From Clusia tigrina (taxonomy: Eukaryota; Arthropoda; Insecta; Diptera; Clusiidae): DNA of 64,000 nucleotides. The stretch spans positions 75,803,900-75,867,899 of the forward strand of contig OV050030.1 of NCBI GenBank assembly GCA_920105625.2, given 5' to 3'. The notes beneath the pieces were generated by a model. That model did not search any database. It saw only the letters and a program-made list of their open reading frames with translations, and was not told the DNA's origin. Below are positions 1-10,984 of the stretch, piece after piece (position 1 is the stretch's first letter; the number at the start of each line of letters is the position of its first letter). The translations under genes were made by a program, and so were the position numbers.

Positions 1-1299
1 AGCATTGTCAACGAGACTTCTAAAAGTGGCAGCATAAGGTTTCGAAACTGCAGAGAAGTCTAAAAGTGATGTAATCTTCCAAGAAAGCTGGTAGTTGTAT
101 TATCATACCACGCCTTCAGCCGATCTAACGTTTTGGATTAGTTCTAAGTTGTAACTTGAGAATCTTGAATCGTTACTAGCGCTTTAATATGAATATGATT
201 AAATTTATCCATAATAGAAAAACACATCTGTCATTTGTTGAAAAGAAATATTAAAATTATTATAGACACCATACATTTTGCCATATTTAGACAGAAGCTG
301 CTAGCTGGTGTTGCAGGTATCTACCAATAAATAGCGGGAAATTGCGAGAGTGAAATGTTATGTTTTCAATGAAATGATATACAATTAGAACGATCTAAAC
401 GAACTATTCTTAAGACATAGTGCAGCAGCAGCAATAAACGATCGGAAACTCTCGAATAATGAAGAGAAATAGCAACGGAAAATATTAGCAGAGGAAACGA
501 AGAGGAGAAACTATTACAAGCTATCGACGGAGACGAAGAGCGTCCAACGAAATATGTGCATGCGCAGCGACGGCGACTGCGTTTGCAGTGATTCAGCAAA
601 TTGGTTCTGTTTACAATTTCAATAACAACAACGAATCCATGACAATGATGACGACAGGTTAGACTCTGTATCATAAAATTAAATTGCGAACACCATGTTG
701 TATTTAAAATTGTAAAGGTACACTGATCTGCAAAGTCTAAAGTTGGGAGTAAAAAATGTTTGGAACTGCAGGGTAATCATGACTGAAAGTAACAAAAATT
801 TTGAATTTAAATTCATTAAAAAACTGAAAAACCAGGAAAACCCGTATAATGAGTTCAACAATCATCAGTTATCAGTAATCAATCAGTAATGTGTAGACTA
901 AAATTTATTATAAGAATTTTAAAAGTTCAGTGTGAACTACCGCGTGTACTGTACCGCTACACACTCACCCCTAAAAGAAAAATTTGGGGATCAGAAAGAT
1001 CGTCTAACTTTTCCTTCTAGGCTTGGTTCATATAAGAGTACGTATGTATTTATATATTGATTTTAAGAAATTACTGAATGAATTGTTGTAGGTGCTGCGA
1101 AAGTAATTCCTCCCCACTTAGAATAAAGCGAGGGCCACTAGGATTACGATGGGGCCGGAGCGCCAATGTGGATGTTTTAAAAGCTGTAGACGCAGATGAT
1201 TCTTGGAGTTTCGTAATTTAACACCAAGGCCACTGATATCAAAACTGACGGTATGATAACTGTGGTAATGTCAGTATAGTTGTATTATAAGTTAAGCGA
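1..1299. other. Outer part of left arm, no gene recognised
   Basis: No convincing coding region is present. The stretch lies upstream of the BEL remnant and could be its 5' untranslated region or a long terminal repeat, but no LTR pair can be shown. Open frames on both strands here are short and low-complexity (Ser/Leu-rich on the minus strand). The same sequence is found inverted at about 16153-17461. Confidence 0.5.
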
Positions 1300-3620
1300 A
1301 GCTCACACGTGAAATATCTGCTCAATTCAAGGATGATTTTAGGCACTAATCCACTACTAGTAATTTCTTGTTATATGATGCTCCACACTCTTCCTTTATA
1401 TAAAAGTGGCTGTCTGGAACTTAAGATTCCTAAATTCAGCGGTGCATATATGGAGTGGACTGATATTTTTGCTATGATCAACGACTCCGTTTTGCAAGCA
1501 AGCGCTACAGCGACTCAACAACCTAGATTATAAATTACAGCGGGATTTTGCTTTAAAAAATTAATATTTGCCTTTTTTGAAAGAGTACTCAGGTCACCTA
1601 CACATGTCGCTAGCAGAGTTGAAGCCAGCTAAAAAAGCATACTTTCTACCACACCACTGTGCATAAGTGCGACAATACAACCACTAAACTAAGAGTCGGA
1701 TGTGACTTCTGGTTGCTAGCTGAATGACGTGCTCATGACTGCAACAACCATACAGCCTAAACTTTTCAACACTCTTCAGCGATTTCGATTTCTCAGGGTA
1801 GCTCTAACTGGCCATACCTGCAAGATGTACCGCTGCTTGCGTGTATCGCAACTTGTATATTTTTTGCAATGCATTTTATAAAGGGGGAGTCCTGATGATC
1901 AATCTCGACACTGTCACTTGTGGAACCAAGCCTTCGGCGTTCTTGGTAATTCGCGCTAAGCAACAATTGGGATTCGATGAAGAAGAACCTTTTCCAGTAG
2001 GTACAAAAATTATACGAAGAGATTTCTACTTAGATGATCTCATCTCTGCTGGCGATGTTGCTGAAATTCGTCGACAGATAGCTCAGTTGCTAAGAAGAGG
2101 AAATTTTCTGCTTAGAAATGGTGCTCTCACGAGTCCAGTACTCTCAATGGTGTGACAGGCTCAGATCGCAAGCAATTTTAAAATTTCATGACGTTACGAA
2201 AGTCTTGCTTTCGATTCAAGGGTTGACGATTTCATTTTTTAATTCTCGCCCATTGATGGTAATCGGCGTATTAGAAAGCGTGTCATTCTTTCAAAATTAG
2301 CACAATTTTACGATCCTCTGGGATAAATTGGGCCTGTCAATACCAAGAAAAAAAATATTTTTTCGAACTATATGAAAGCAGCAGTTGCAGTGGAACGAAA
2401 GCCTTCCACAATATCTACACATAAGTTGGACTGAGATTTCTGATAAATTTAATATGTTATCTAGCTTTCATTCTCCACGGTACGTGTCAATGCCTAATTC
2501 CACTTTCCAATCGAATAAACCCAAACTCAACACTGGACTTCGATGCGCGACATCCGACTTCCTGCCAAAGCATCACCCTGTTACTAACTCTCTAATCGTG
2601 CTCTTCCATCCCAAGTTTCGACAAGCAGGGATATAAAGCCTGCTTGTTTTAATAAGTTTGCCATTTTGGCCAATCGGCGGGCGAAAGGCAGTCAGTAGCA
2701 TCATCAATAAATGAATCAGATGTTTCCGGCTCAGGCCGAAAATCGTTTAACACGTCATTGGTGATCTGCCTTCTGGCAGAGTTAATGCAAGCAGAACCGT
2801 TTTCACCACAGGTATCGATTTTTGCGGTCCGTTTTATTACAAATCGGATGTTCGCAACAAGGCTCCAATTAAGTGCTTCACCCGTCATCATATGCTATTC
2901 GACGAAGGCCATGTACTTAGAAGTAGTTTGAGATCTGTCAACTTCATTGTTCCTCGCTGCACTTCAATGGTTCATTTGCACTCACGGCAGGCCAAGAATA
3001 ATTTGGTCTGATACTTGTTGGTGCCAAAAACGAGCTGGCGGAATTGAAGCTTCTTTTCATATCTGATGCGCATATACAGGCAATTCACCAGCAGTACCTT
3101 AAGTACGGCATCGAATGGCGATTCATTTCACCTCGATCTCCCCACTTTAGCGCGTTGTGGGAGGCGGTGGTAAAGCTCGAAGGGTCACTATCATCGTGTT
3201 GTCGGCCTTTCGATTTTAACCTTTGGAAAGTTGCACACATTAGTGTGCCAGGTTTGGGCAATAGTCAATTCTGTATCCGATTTCAGAAAGCCTGGATGAC
3301 CTGGATGTTCTCACTTCATCACACTTCTTGGTTGGTGCGCCCTTCACGAATTTCGTTGAGCCAAATGTGACTCATCTTGACATCAGCCGACTCGACCAGT
3401 GGTAGTGTGTTTGCTAAATGCAAGAAATATTTTGGGTGAAGTGGAGCTCGAATTACCTCACAGTTCTTCAGGAGAGAAGCAAATGGCAGTTTTCAACATT
3501 CAATATATGCGGTTTTTCCTAATTAACAACGAAAATTTACCTCCTTTGAAGGGAAAAATGGGTCGAATCTAGCAACGGAATCACGAAGCGCGCCACTGGA
3601 GGAGTCGCTACGCTCCCTAT
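1300..3620 (+). pseudogene. BEL/Pao retrotransposon gag-pol remnant (left arm)
   Basis: This is a decayed BEL/Pao LTR retrotransposon. A Gag-like stretch (1309-1533) contains the family-typical 'PKFSGAYMEW' pattern. A reverse transcriptase section (about 1600-2160) contains 'LFNTLQRFRF', 'CKMYRC' and 'RRDFYLDDLISAGD', the last being the BEL form of the YxDD active-site region. An integrase section follows (about 2880-3370), with 'MYLEVV', 'HGRPRIIWSD' and 'EWRFISPRSPHF'. The pieces lie in the expected order but in different frames, with stops and deletions, so no protein can be made. No LTRs or protease were identified. The mirrored copy is at 13850-16152. The assignment rests on motifs recalled from the family. 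Confidence 0.85.
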
Positions 3621-3689
3621 AGGGATGAATGATTTTGAATGCCCATGTCTTCTAACGGGCGGAGTATGTTCAGAGAAGGAGCGAATTCA

Positions 3690-3756
3690 CCTGTAAATTC
3701 TTAGCAGTTTGCATGTTCTTAGCAGTTTGTATGTTCTTAGCAGTTTGCATGTTGCT
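3690..3756 (+). repeat. Tandem repeat, ~20-bp unit, about 3 copies
   Basis: The unit TGTTCTTAGCAGTTTGCATG is repeated about three times with single-base changes, just downstream of the BEL remnant. The same block is present inverted at about 13718-13784. Confidence 0.9.
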
Positions 3757-4265
3757 AAGGACATTGGTATTGGAGCCTTATCTGGAAGTATTGTCATTGT
3801 AGTAAATTTGAAAGTTTAACAATCCATATATGTGTTCATTAGACAATAATTTCTTAATGTTATGTTTACTTATTTCTACATTTCCTCTAACTCTCGTGGG
3901 TTTAAAATTAATAACGAAATGATATTTAGTTTTACTAAAAGTATAGCTCCCGATGTATCTATCAAGAGGTTTGTTTACAAATATATATTGTAATTAATTT
4001 GATTTAGATACTGAAGTTCAACTATCATATCTTCAGTGTTTTTTACTGTAAATAATGATAGTTCTGTACTTTGGGTTAAATTATTCTAAGTAATACTAAG
4101 TTGTTACTTATTTGAGTTGTATTTAGTATATATATTTATATGAAAAATAATTTGTTTTATGTGCTAGTATTGTAATATGAATAAAATTTACATTTTCATT
4201 TACTATATGGTTACAATTTCTTATAATATTTAGTAGTTTAATATTTATACATATCATGTCATTAA
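3757..4265. other. AT-rich stretch, no gene recognised
   Basis: This is AT-rich sequence between the BEL remnant and the CGACGCAA block. Only short open frames without recognisable motifs occur. It is mirrored in the right arm. Confidence 0.5.
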
Positions 4266-4768
4266 TGGGGCCGGAGAAACGCGACGCAAATCGAAACGAC
4301 GCAAATCGAATCACATTTTCCTATATAACAACATTTTCCAATTTACTTCAACAATCACACACTAAATTCTTACCACAACCAGACAGTTGTCCTTAACACC
4401 ACTTAAATAACAAAGAAAAGGGAATTCCCCTTATTTCACGCAATTTGAAAACTTCTTGACGTAAAGGTGACGATCAGTGTTGTTAAAAGTTGTAAAAATG
4501 CTAAAAGACAGAAAAGATGCTAAATCAGGGACTACAAATGCTAAAAATGGTAATCCACAATGCTTCAGTAAAAAATTTGACCGTTTTTAGCGACGCAAAT
4601 CGAAATCAAAACGACGCAAATCGAACCGACGCAAATCGGGGTCAAAACGACGCAACTCGGACCGACGCAACTTGAAATTGCAACGACGCAAATCGAATTT
4701 TTCCAGTTTTTAAAAAGCGACGCAAATCGAAACGACGCAAATCGGGACGACGCAAGTCGGGGCTCTAG
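4266..4768. repeat. Iterated CGACGCAA(A)TCG block (left arm)
   Basis: The octamer CGACGCAA, usually followed by ATCGAA or a variant, occurs about eleven times: two copies near 4279-4307 and about nine between 4589 and 4757. A 270-bp AT-rich segment separates the two clusters. The clusters sit at the two edges of a unit of about 500 bp that begins GGGGCCGGAG and ends GTCGGGGCTC. This looks like subterminal repeats of a non-autonomous DNA transposon, but no clean target-site duplication is visible. A reading frame through the iterations gives a meaningless Asp-Ala-Asn-Arg repeat. Confidence 0.7.
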
Positions 4769-4837
4769 TGTATATATAATATTTTTTTTTTATATATTTT
4801 TATTCATACATTATTTTTATTTTCTATTTTTATATTA

Positions 4838-7540
4838 TCATGTTAGAACATTGTATCGTTTTAGCATATTATTATACATTTTCTTCTCCATGCCGTTTAT
4901 TAATATGAATGAATTTACCCCGTCTGGTTTTGACATTCTAAACGGACCATGATATGGACTTTGAGACTTTTTACGATTACCTAATTTTACTAATACTAGG
5001 TCTCCTATGGTTGCATTAAGTGCATTTTCATTTGTTTTGCTTTCAATGCTTCTTTTCTTCTTCACAACTTCGACCAGTTCCCTTTCATAATTTTGAATAT
5101 CATAAATTGGTTCTCTTGTTTAAATTATGTCGCTTGGTAAGTGTGGCAGTTTACCAAACACAAGCTCATATGGTGAGTAACCCGTATCGACATGCTGTGT
5201 CGTATTGTAAGCAAAAGTGTAAAATTACATCCATTTGTCCCACTCGTTATCGTTTGCGAACGTCAACATGAATTCATTAAGAGTGCGGGGATTGCGCTCT
5301 ACTGAACCCAGTAATTCGTGATGATAAGAGTTTGAAAGTATTTGATTCACTTTTAGGTGATTACACACATTTTTTATTAGTTCGTTTACGAACTCTGTAC
5401 CCTTGTCTGACTTCAAATGTTTGAAATTACCATACTTGAGAATGAATTGGTCAACAAGTGATTTCGCTACAGCGTCGGCATCTTTAGTTTCCATGGGGTG
5501 CACTATCACAAATTTTGTCAATTCGCACTGCGCTGTTAAAATATATCTGTACCCATTAGATATTCTTAGCGGACCGACAGTATGAATTGCTGCAGTTTCA
5601 AAACTAGTCGTTGGAGTGTCTGTAATAACCATTTGTTCTTTAGGATGTCATATTTGTTAATTCTTAGCACAATGTTTACCATTTGTGATGAAATTTTTCA
5701 CAATTTTTCCCATATTCTTCCAAACGTATTTTTGTTTCAATTTTAAAACGGGCTTTCTTACACCAAAATGCCCTCCGTAAGGCGAATCGTGATATTCTGC
5801 GATTAGTTTATACATCATTACGTTATCTATTATTCTATGGGAATTCTATATATCAATATACTGGTATTCAACATTGAGCATTCATTATTTTCTTCATTCT
5901 TCTGTTGCAACTTATTATATCCCTCTTTTAATTTTTCTTTCGGTACGTACCTAAATATATCATCTTTCTCATCTAGCGCTAGTTCTTTTATATTTGACTT
6001 GTTTATTGTTGATAGTAGTTTTTCCATGGACCGCTTATCACAAGTATCTCATCATTATTTATTTTAATATACTCGTAGGTACCCTTCTTATTGCTCATAA
6101 ATACAAATTTTAATCTTCTTACATTCCTGACTTTAGATATGGACGTGCAGTCCCAAATGTGAAGTTGATCAGACTTCGAATGAGAGCTAGATTTATCCTG
6201 ATTTCTGTCTGTGTTCTTTTTAGCAGACATGCCCCTTGTAATTACTAATACTTTGTTAACGGATTCATCGTTTTCTTTCGGATTCGTTGATGTTAGTATG
6301 TCAGAATCGATTTTGATTCTTGACAGTGCATCCGCATTGGTGTTTATATTTCCTTTTTTATATATAATGTCGAAATCATAATCGAACAAATCTAACCTTA
6401 TTATAGTTAACTTGGAAGATGGGTTTTATGTGTAAACAATGGGACTAACGGTCTAAGGTCTGTCACCACTGTGAATTTCCGTCCAAAGAGGTAAGGCTTG
6501 AAAAAATTTATGCCTCAGTGTATTGCTAAAAGTTCCTTTTCAATCACTGATTTATTCATCTCATGTTTATTTAGAGACTTGCTCGCATAAGATCTTGTCC
6601 TATTCCCTGTGAAAGTATTGCGCCTAAAGCAAAATTTGATGCATCAGTGGTTAAAAATTCATTTTTGTCAAAATTTGGGTGCAGAAGTATTGGCGGATTT
6701 ATTAATTTCTTTTTTAAAATTGTGAATGCAGTTTGAGATTCGTCTGTCTATTAAAATGGATAATTTTTTTAAATCAATTGTTCAATCACTTAGCTATTGC
6801 CGCGAAATTTTGAAATAATTTTCTATAATAGTTGCAGAAAGGTACAAATCTTGGGACATCGTCTGAATTCTTTGGAGTTGGGTACTCCTCGAATCCCTTA
6901 TGTTTGTTTGGATCTGTCCTTCACTAGTTATTAAATGGCCCAAATATACAACTTCTGATTTAAGAAAGCTACATTTTTGAGGATTTGATTTTAAATTGCA
7001 TTGCAGTAAACGATCAAATACTTTCGTCAAGTTCTCGTTGTGGTGCTTTATACTACAACCGAATATTATAATATCATCAACATATAGAAATGCTTTCGAG
7101 TCTAAACCACTGAGTGCTATAGTCAGCATCCTCTGGAAACTATTAGATGAAATCGTGAGTAGGTCAATACTCGTCATTTCTCTGAAACTGAAGATTATTT
7201 CTCAACGAATTTATTGACAAAACAAGTTGAATACAGTAATTGCAATTGCCACCGTAATAATTTGCAGAAGAAGAAGAATAATTTACAATATCATCCAGAC
7301 ACACAAAACAATCTAACCCTTGCAAGCCTGTTACCACATGGTTCATTAGCCGTTGGAAGGTAGCCGGTGCTTCTGTCAATCCAAACGGCATTCTATTGAA
7401 CTCATAATGCCCTAAACCTGCTTATCTTGAATATCCACCAGAACTTGGTGGTATCCACTCGCTAAATCAAGTGTAGAAAAATATCTACTGTGTCCCAATG
7501 GATTTAATGATTTTGCATCGTTCCAAAAAGTTATTTAATT
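4838..7540 (-). pseudogene. Gypsy-family pol remnant, chimeric (left arm)
   Basis: This is a minus-strand Ty3/Gypsy pol remnant. Reading down from 7540 there is an RT start with 'FSTLDLASGYHQ', then '[18 protein letters not shown]' and the active-site variant 'FVCLDDIV' (7391-7270). After about 130 bp of unrelated sequence a second RT piece follows, with 'FLYVDDIIIFG' and 'NPQKCSFLKSEVVYLGH' (7177-6900). A decayed RNase H region (6760-6300) contains 'NTNADALSRI'. The integrase core (5632-5225) contains 'LKSDKGTEFVNE' and 'NSYHHELLGSVERN', and the integrase tail (5065-4838) contains 'GDLVLVKLGNRK'. Two active-site motifs in a row suggest two different Gypsy copies fused. Frames are broken throughout. 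The integrase part is present only in this arm. Confidence 0.88.
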
Positions 7541-7664
7541 TAAATATTTTTTATATTTTTGTTATTTTTTTTAATAAAATGATCATAATGATGTAATGAT
7601 TTGTACAACTACAAACTCTTTATTGTTGCAAATGTATGTAATTAGTTTTGACTTAACTAGTAAC

Positions 7665-7895
7665 TTATATATAATTGGTTAAGAATTCATTGTATCTCTG
7701 TTGAAAACGCTTGCTGGCGCCTCCAGTTGTTAATCTGTTTGTATGAAAACCCACTGTCGCATGTGCTGTTCCATCAGCTTGTACATATGGTGGAGGTGGA
7801 GGACGTACCTCATCGTCATCGTCCGGATCGGGGTCATCGTAGTCTACGCCGTCGAGTGTTTTGAAGCCGAAGGAAAATGATATTCGCCAGTGGTT
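7665..7895 (-). CDS. Unidentified C-terminal coding segment (left arm)
   Basis: This is the mirror copy of 10600-10830, described there: an acidic then proline-rich reading frame of 76 codons that ends in TAA, with AATAAA downstream (about 7619-7624 on this strand). I do not recognise the protein. Confidence 0.4.
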   Translation of the reverse strand, partial: NHWRISFSFGFKTLDGVDYDDPDPDDDDEVRPPPPPYVQADGTAHATVGFHTNRLTTGGASKRFQQRYNEFLTNYI

Positions 7896-8441
7896 TTAAT
7901 GCCTTTGGGTACGTGCATTTTGTCATTGAATCGCTTCTTCGATGTTTTATAACAGAACTAGATTTTGGAAATATAACATCTTCCTTGCAGGATACAATAT
8001 TGTATAGGAAGATCTACAAGCTCGAGTCAGGCAGGATCGCCATGTAATGTGTGCGTGAATATTTTATATATGAATATATGGTAAATACCAAATATACGCC
8101 ATTGAGCAAATTACTAACTTGAGCCGAAGAAAGGCTGATGCTGAAGAAAGGCTGATTGCAACAAAAATGCAGTTGGTTTGAGTTGCCAGTTGGAAACTGA
8201 TTTGTTTAATTCCTGAGCAGGGTTTTTATATAATTTCTTTGAGTTACAAATTCGATAACGATTCTCGATTATTCTAATTTGTTTATGTCTAATCGCTTTC
8301 GCTTAAGACTAAATTCAAATTCCACTCAAATACAAAACAAACTGATTCACCAATGACTGCACGCTAGGATTCTAATTAAATTGCGCATGTCAAGTGTCAT
8401 AGTTTCGCAGTGTAGCGGATGGGTGTGTCTTATGTGTTGGT
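7896..8441. other. Non-coding stretch, no gene recognised
   Basis: No supported gene. A short direct duplication of GAAGAAAGGCTGAT occurs near 8123-8155. The whole stretch is mirrored at 10054-10599. Confidence 0.5.
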
Positions 8442-8798
8442 ATGGTTTGGATGTATAGAGTTTGCGTAGGTAGTTTTTGTGCTACACTACGTTTGTGCGC
8501 AATAGTGCACATGCACTACATCAGAGTTACTGGTTATATATTGTTTGGATCTCATAGAGCGAGTCTTGCTGGAGTGATGGCTATTTTTTGCGGGATGGCA
8601 TTTGATAGTGAAACTGAATATTTGTTTCTAGGTGTTGACAATGGTGTTGAGAGTCTGCTTGTTGATTGTGTTTATAGACCGTATCGTAATCGTTATAGAC
8701 CGGACTTCAGCAGCCATATTCTGGTTGGCTTCGATAAATTCATTGTCCCCCACGCATTTTATAAAAACGAACGGCTCACTGGATTTACCTCTTGTTGA
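8442..8798 (+). pseudogene. Non-LTR retrotransposon endonuclease fragment (left arm)
   Basis: This is a 118-codon open stretch whose middle resembles the AP-endonuclease domain of insect non-LTR elements. 'GYILFGSHRAS' stands where such proteins have a Gly-Tyr plus Arg/Gly-rich loop. It is followed by 'ETEYLFLGVDNG' and 'LLVDCVYRPYRNRYRPDFSS', matching the family pattern of a hydrophobic strand, then Val-Tyr-Arg-Pro. The catalytic GDFN motif expected next is absent, so it is a fragment. The opposite strand is also open for 70 codons but shows no family resemblance and is read here as a shadow. The mirror copy is at 9697-10053. Confidence 0.6.
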
Positions 8799-9151
8799 TG
8801 ATAGCGGGAAAGTTAAGCTGTATGAACAGTAGGGTGCCATTAAGCTGTATGGGGAGTTTTTTTGTTGTTTGGAATTCGGTTAACGGTTTTCCCCTATCGA
8901 TTCCTTTTAGTAAAAAAGGATTTCATGTAAAATTTTTGCTCAATTGGATAGGGGAGAAAGCTGCCCCAAGACCTGCGAAGTTTAAAAAACGAGTTTTTGC
9001 ACAAAATTCGGTTAGTTTTTACTCATTTCTTAGCTATTATCCGTTTTACACCGAAAGTATCTTCACAATCTATCAAAAGCGAATAAGTTTTTCATATAAT
9101 GTTTTTTTGTATCTTTAAACCTAATAAAGTAAATCGAAAATTATATGAAAA
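8799..9151. other. Innermost part of left arm, no gene recognised
   Basis: A 108-codon frame at 8792-9118 overlaps the endonuclease fragment but has no recognisable motif. It may be further decayed retrotransposon sequence. The stretch is mirrored at 9344-9696. Confidence 0.45.
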
Positions 9152-9268
9152 GCCATGGTTCCATTTAGAAAGTTCGATGGAATAAATGGACTGCGCAATT
9201 GTTGCTTTTGTTAAAAAGTTTTATTGAAAAATCCTGATACTTTCTTTTATATACGAGTGTATATACTC

Positions 9269-9343
<75 letters not shown>
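9152..9343. repeat. Palindrome spacer: short unique stretch plus (TA)n
   Basis: These 192 bp lie between the two arms and are not mirrored. The first 90 bp or so are ordinary AT-rich sequence. The rest is a (TA)n tract from about 9256, with the small inverted motif ATACGAGTGTATATACTCGT at its start. The spacer is the symmetry centre of the palindrome and could form a loop. No gene is seen. Confidence 0.9.
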
Positions 9344-9347
<4 letters not shown>

Positions 9348-9696
9348 CATATAATTTTCGATTTACTTTATTAGGTTTAAAGATACAAAAAAACATTATA
9401 TGAAAAACTTATTCGCTTTTGATAGATTGTGAAGATACTTTCGGTGTAAAACGGATAATAGCTAAGAAATGAGTAAAAACTAACCGAATTTTGTGCAAAA
9501 ACTCGTTTTTTAAACTTCGCAGGTCTTGGGGCAGCTTTCTCCCCTATCCAATTGAGCAAAAATTTTACATGAAATCCTTTTTTACTAAAAGGAATCGATA
9601 GGGGAAAACCGTTAACCGAATTCCAAACAACAAAAAAACTCCCCATACAGCTTAATGGCACCCTACTGTTCATACAGCTTAACTTTCCCGCTATCA

Positions 9697-10053
9697 TCAA
9701 CAAGAGGTAAATCCAGTGAGCCGTTCGTTTTTATAAAATGCGTGGGGGACAATGAATTTATCGAAGCCAACCAGAATATGGCTGCTGAAGTCCGGTCTAT
9801 AACGATTACGATACGGTCTATAAACACAATCAACAAGCAGACTCTCAACACCATTGTCAACACCTAGAAACAAATATTCAGTTTCACTATCAAATGCCAT
9901 CCCGCAAAAAATAGCCATCACTCCAGCAAGACTCGCTCTATGAGATCCAAACAATATATAACCAGTAACTCTGATGTAGTGCATGTGCACTATTGCGCAC
10001 AAACGTAGTGTAGCACAAAAACTACCTACGCAAACTCTATACATCCAAACCAT
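9697..10053 (-). pseudogene. Non-LTR retrotransposon endonuclease fragment (right arm)
   Basis: This is the mirror copy of 8442-8798 with an identical predicted peptide, including the Val-Tyr-Arg-Pro strand. It also lacks the catalytic GDFN part. Confidence 0.6.
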
Positions 10054-10599
10054 ACCAATACATAAGACACACCCATCCGCTACACTGCGAAACTATGACA
10101 CTTGACATGCGCAATTTAATTAGAATCCTAGCGTGCAGTCATTGGTGAATCAGTTTGTTTTGTATTTGAGTGGAATTTGAATTTAGTCTTAAGCGAAAGC
10201 GATTAGACATAAACAAATTAGAATAATCGAGAATCGTTATCGAATTTGTAACTCAAAGAAATTATAGAAAAACCCTGCTCAGGAATTAAACAAATCAGTT
10301 TCCAACTGGCAACTCAAACCAACTGCATTTTTGTTGCAATCAGCCTTTCTTCAGCATCAGCCTTTCTTCGGCTCAAGTTAGTAATTTGCTCAATGGCGTA
10401 TATTTGGTATTTACCATATATTCATATATAAAATATTCACGCACACATTACATGGCGATCCTGCCTGACTCGAGCTTGTAGATCTTCCTATACAATATTG
10501 TATCCTGCAAGGAAGATGTTATATTTCCAAAATCTAGTTCTGTTATAAAACATCGAAGAAGCGATTCAATGACAAAATGCACGTACCCAAAGGCATTAA
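10054..10599. other. Non-coding stretch, mirror of 7896-8441
   Basis: No supported gene. It contains the mirrored short direct duplication near 10340-10372. A short frame starting ATG at 10579 (MHVPKGIKTTGEYHF) reaches a stop within about 24 codons, and could be an out-of-frame continuation of the unknown gene segment downstream. Confidence 0.45.
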
Positions 10600-10830
10600 A
10601 ACCACTGGCGAATATCATTTTCCTTCGGCTTCAAAACACTCGACGGCGTAGACTACGATGACCCCGATCCGGACGATGACGATGAGGTACGTCCTCCACC
10701 TCCACCATATGTACAAGCTGATGGAACAGCACATGCGACAGTGGGTTTTCATACAAACAGATTAACAACTGGAGGCGCCAGCAAGCGTTTTCAACAGAGA
10801 TACAATGAATTCTTAACCAATTATATATAA
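10600..10830 (+). CDS. Unidentified C-terminal coding segment with poly(A) signal
   Basis: This is an open frame of 76 codons ending in TAA at 10828-10830. It has no start codon, so it is the 3' end of something longer. The composition is ordered and not transposon-like: about 12 hydrophobic residues (ISFSFGFKTLDG), an acidic run (DYDDPDPDDDDE), a run of five prolines, then a basic tail ending 'SKRFQQRYNEFLTNYI'. AATAAA follows at 10871-10876, about 40 bp after the stop, and an A-rich stretch starts near 10922. This could be the last exon of a host gene captured by the duplication, a processed copy, or the end of an element's ORF. No splice acceptor is obvious upstream, and a different frame carries the preceding open stretch. 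Function unknown. Confidence 0.42.
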   Translation, partial: NHWRISFSFGFKTLDGVDYDDPDPDDDDEVRPPPPPYVQADGTAHATVGFHTNRLTTGGASKRFQQRYNEFLTNYI

Positions 10831-10984
10831 GTTACTAGTTAAGTCAAAACTAATTACATACATTTGCAACAATAAAGAGTTTGTAGTTGTACAAATCATT
10901 ACATCATTATGATCATTTTATTAAAAAAAATAACAAAAATATAAAAAATATTTAAATTAAATAACTTTTTGGAACGATACAAAA

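Larger units (their letters stand above)
1..9151 (+). repeat. Left arm of a giant imperfect palindrome
   Basis: The reverse complement of this arm is found at 9344-17461. Position 1 pairs with 17461 and position 9151 with 9344. In the inner part paired coordinates sum to 18495 (down to about 6058). Beyond a one-sided 1.04-kb block they sum to about 17472, and beyond a 10-bp indel near 1770 to about 17462. The arms agree almost base for base, with scattered substitutions. The arm contains BEL, CGACGCAA-array, Gypsy, unknown-gene and non-LTR pieces, all mirrored in the other arm. The match is still running at base 1, so the arm may continue to the left of the window. Whether this is a chromosomal inverted duplication or an assembly join of two haplotypes cannot be decided here. 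Confidence 0.97.

Noticed and set aside
4266..4768. CRISPR-like array
   Set aside because: The repeats are very short, unevenly spaced, and lie in a fly-type genome, so a CRISPR array is not plausible.
8628..8840. A 70-codon frame opposite the endonuclease fragment, and its mirror at 9655-9867
   Set aside because: The plus-strand frame at 8442-8798 shows retrotransposon endonuclease patterns, while this one shows none, so it is a shadow.
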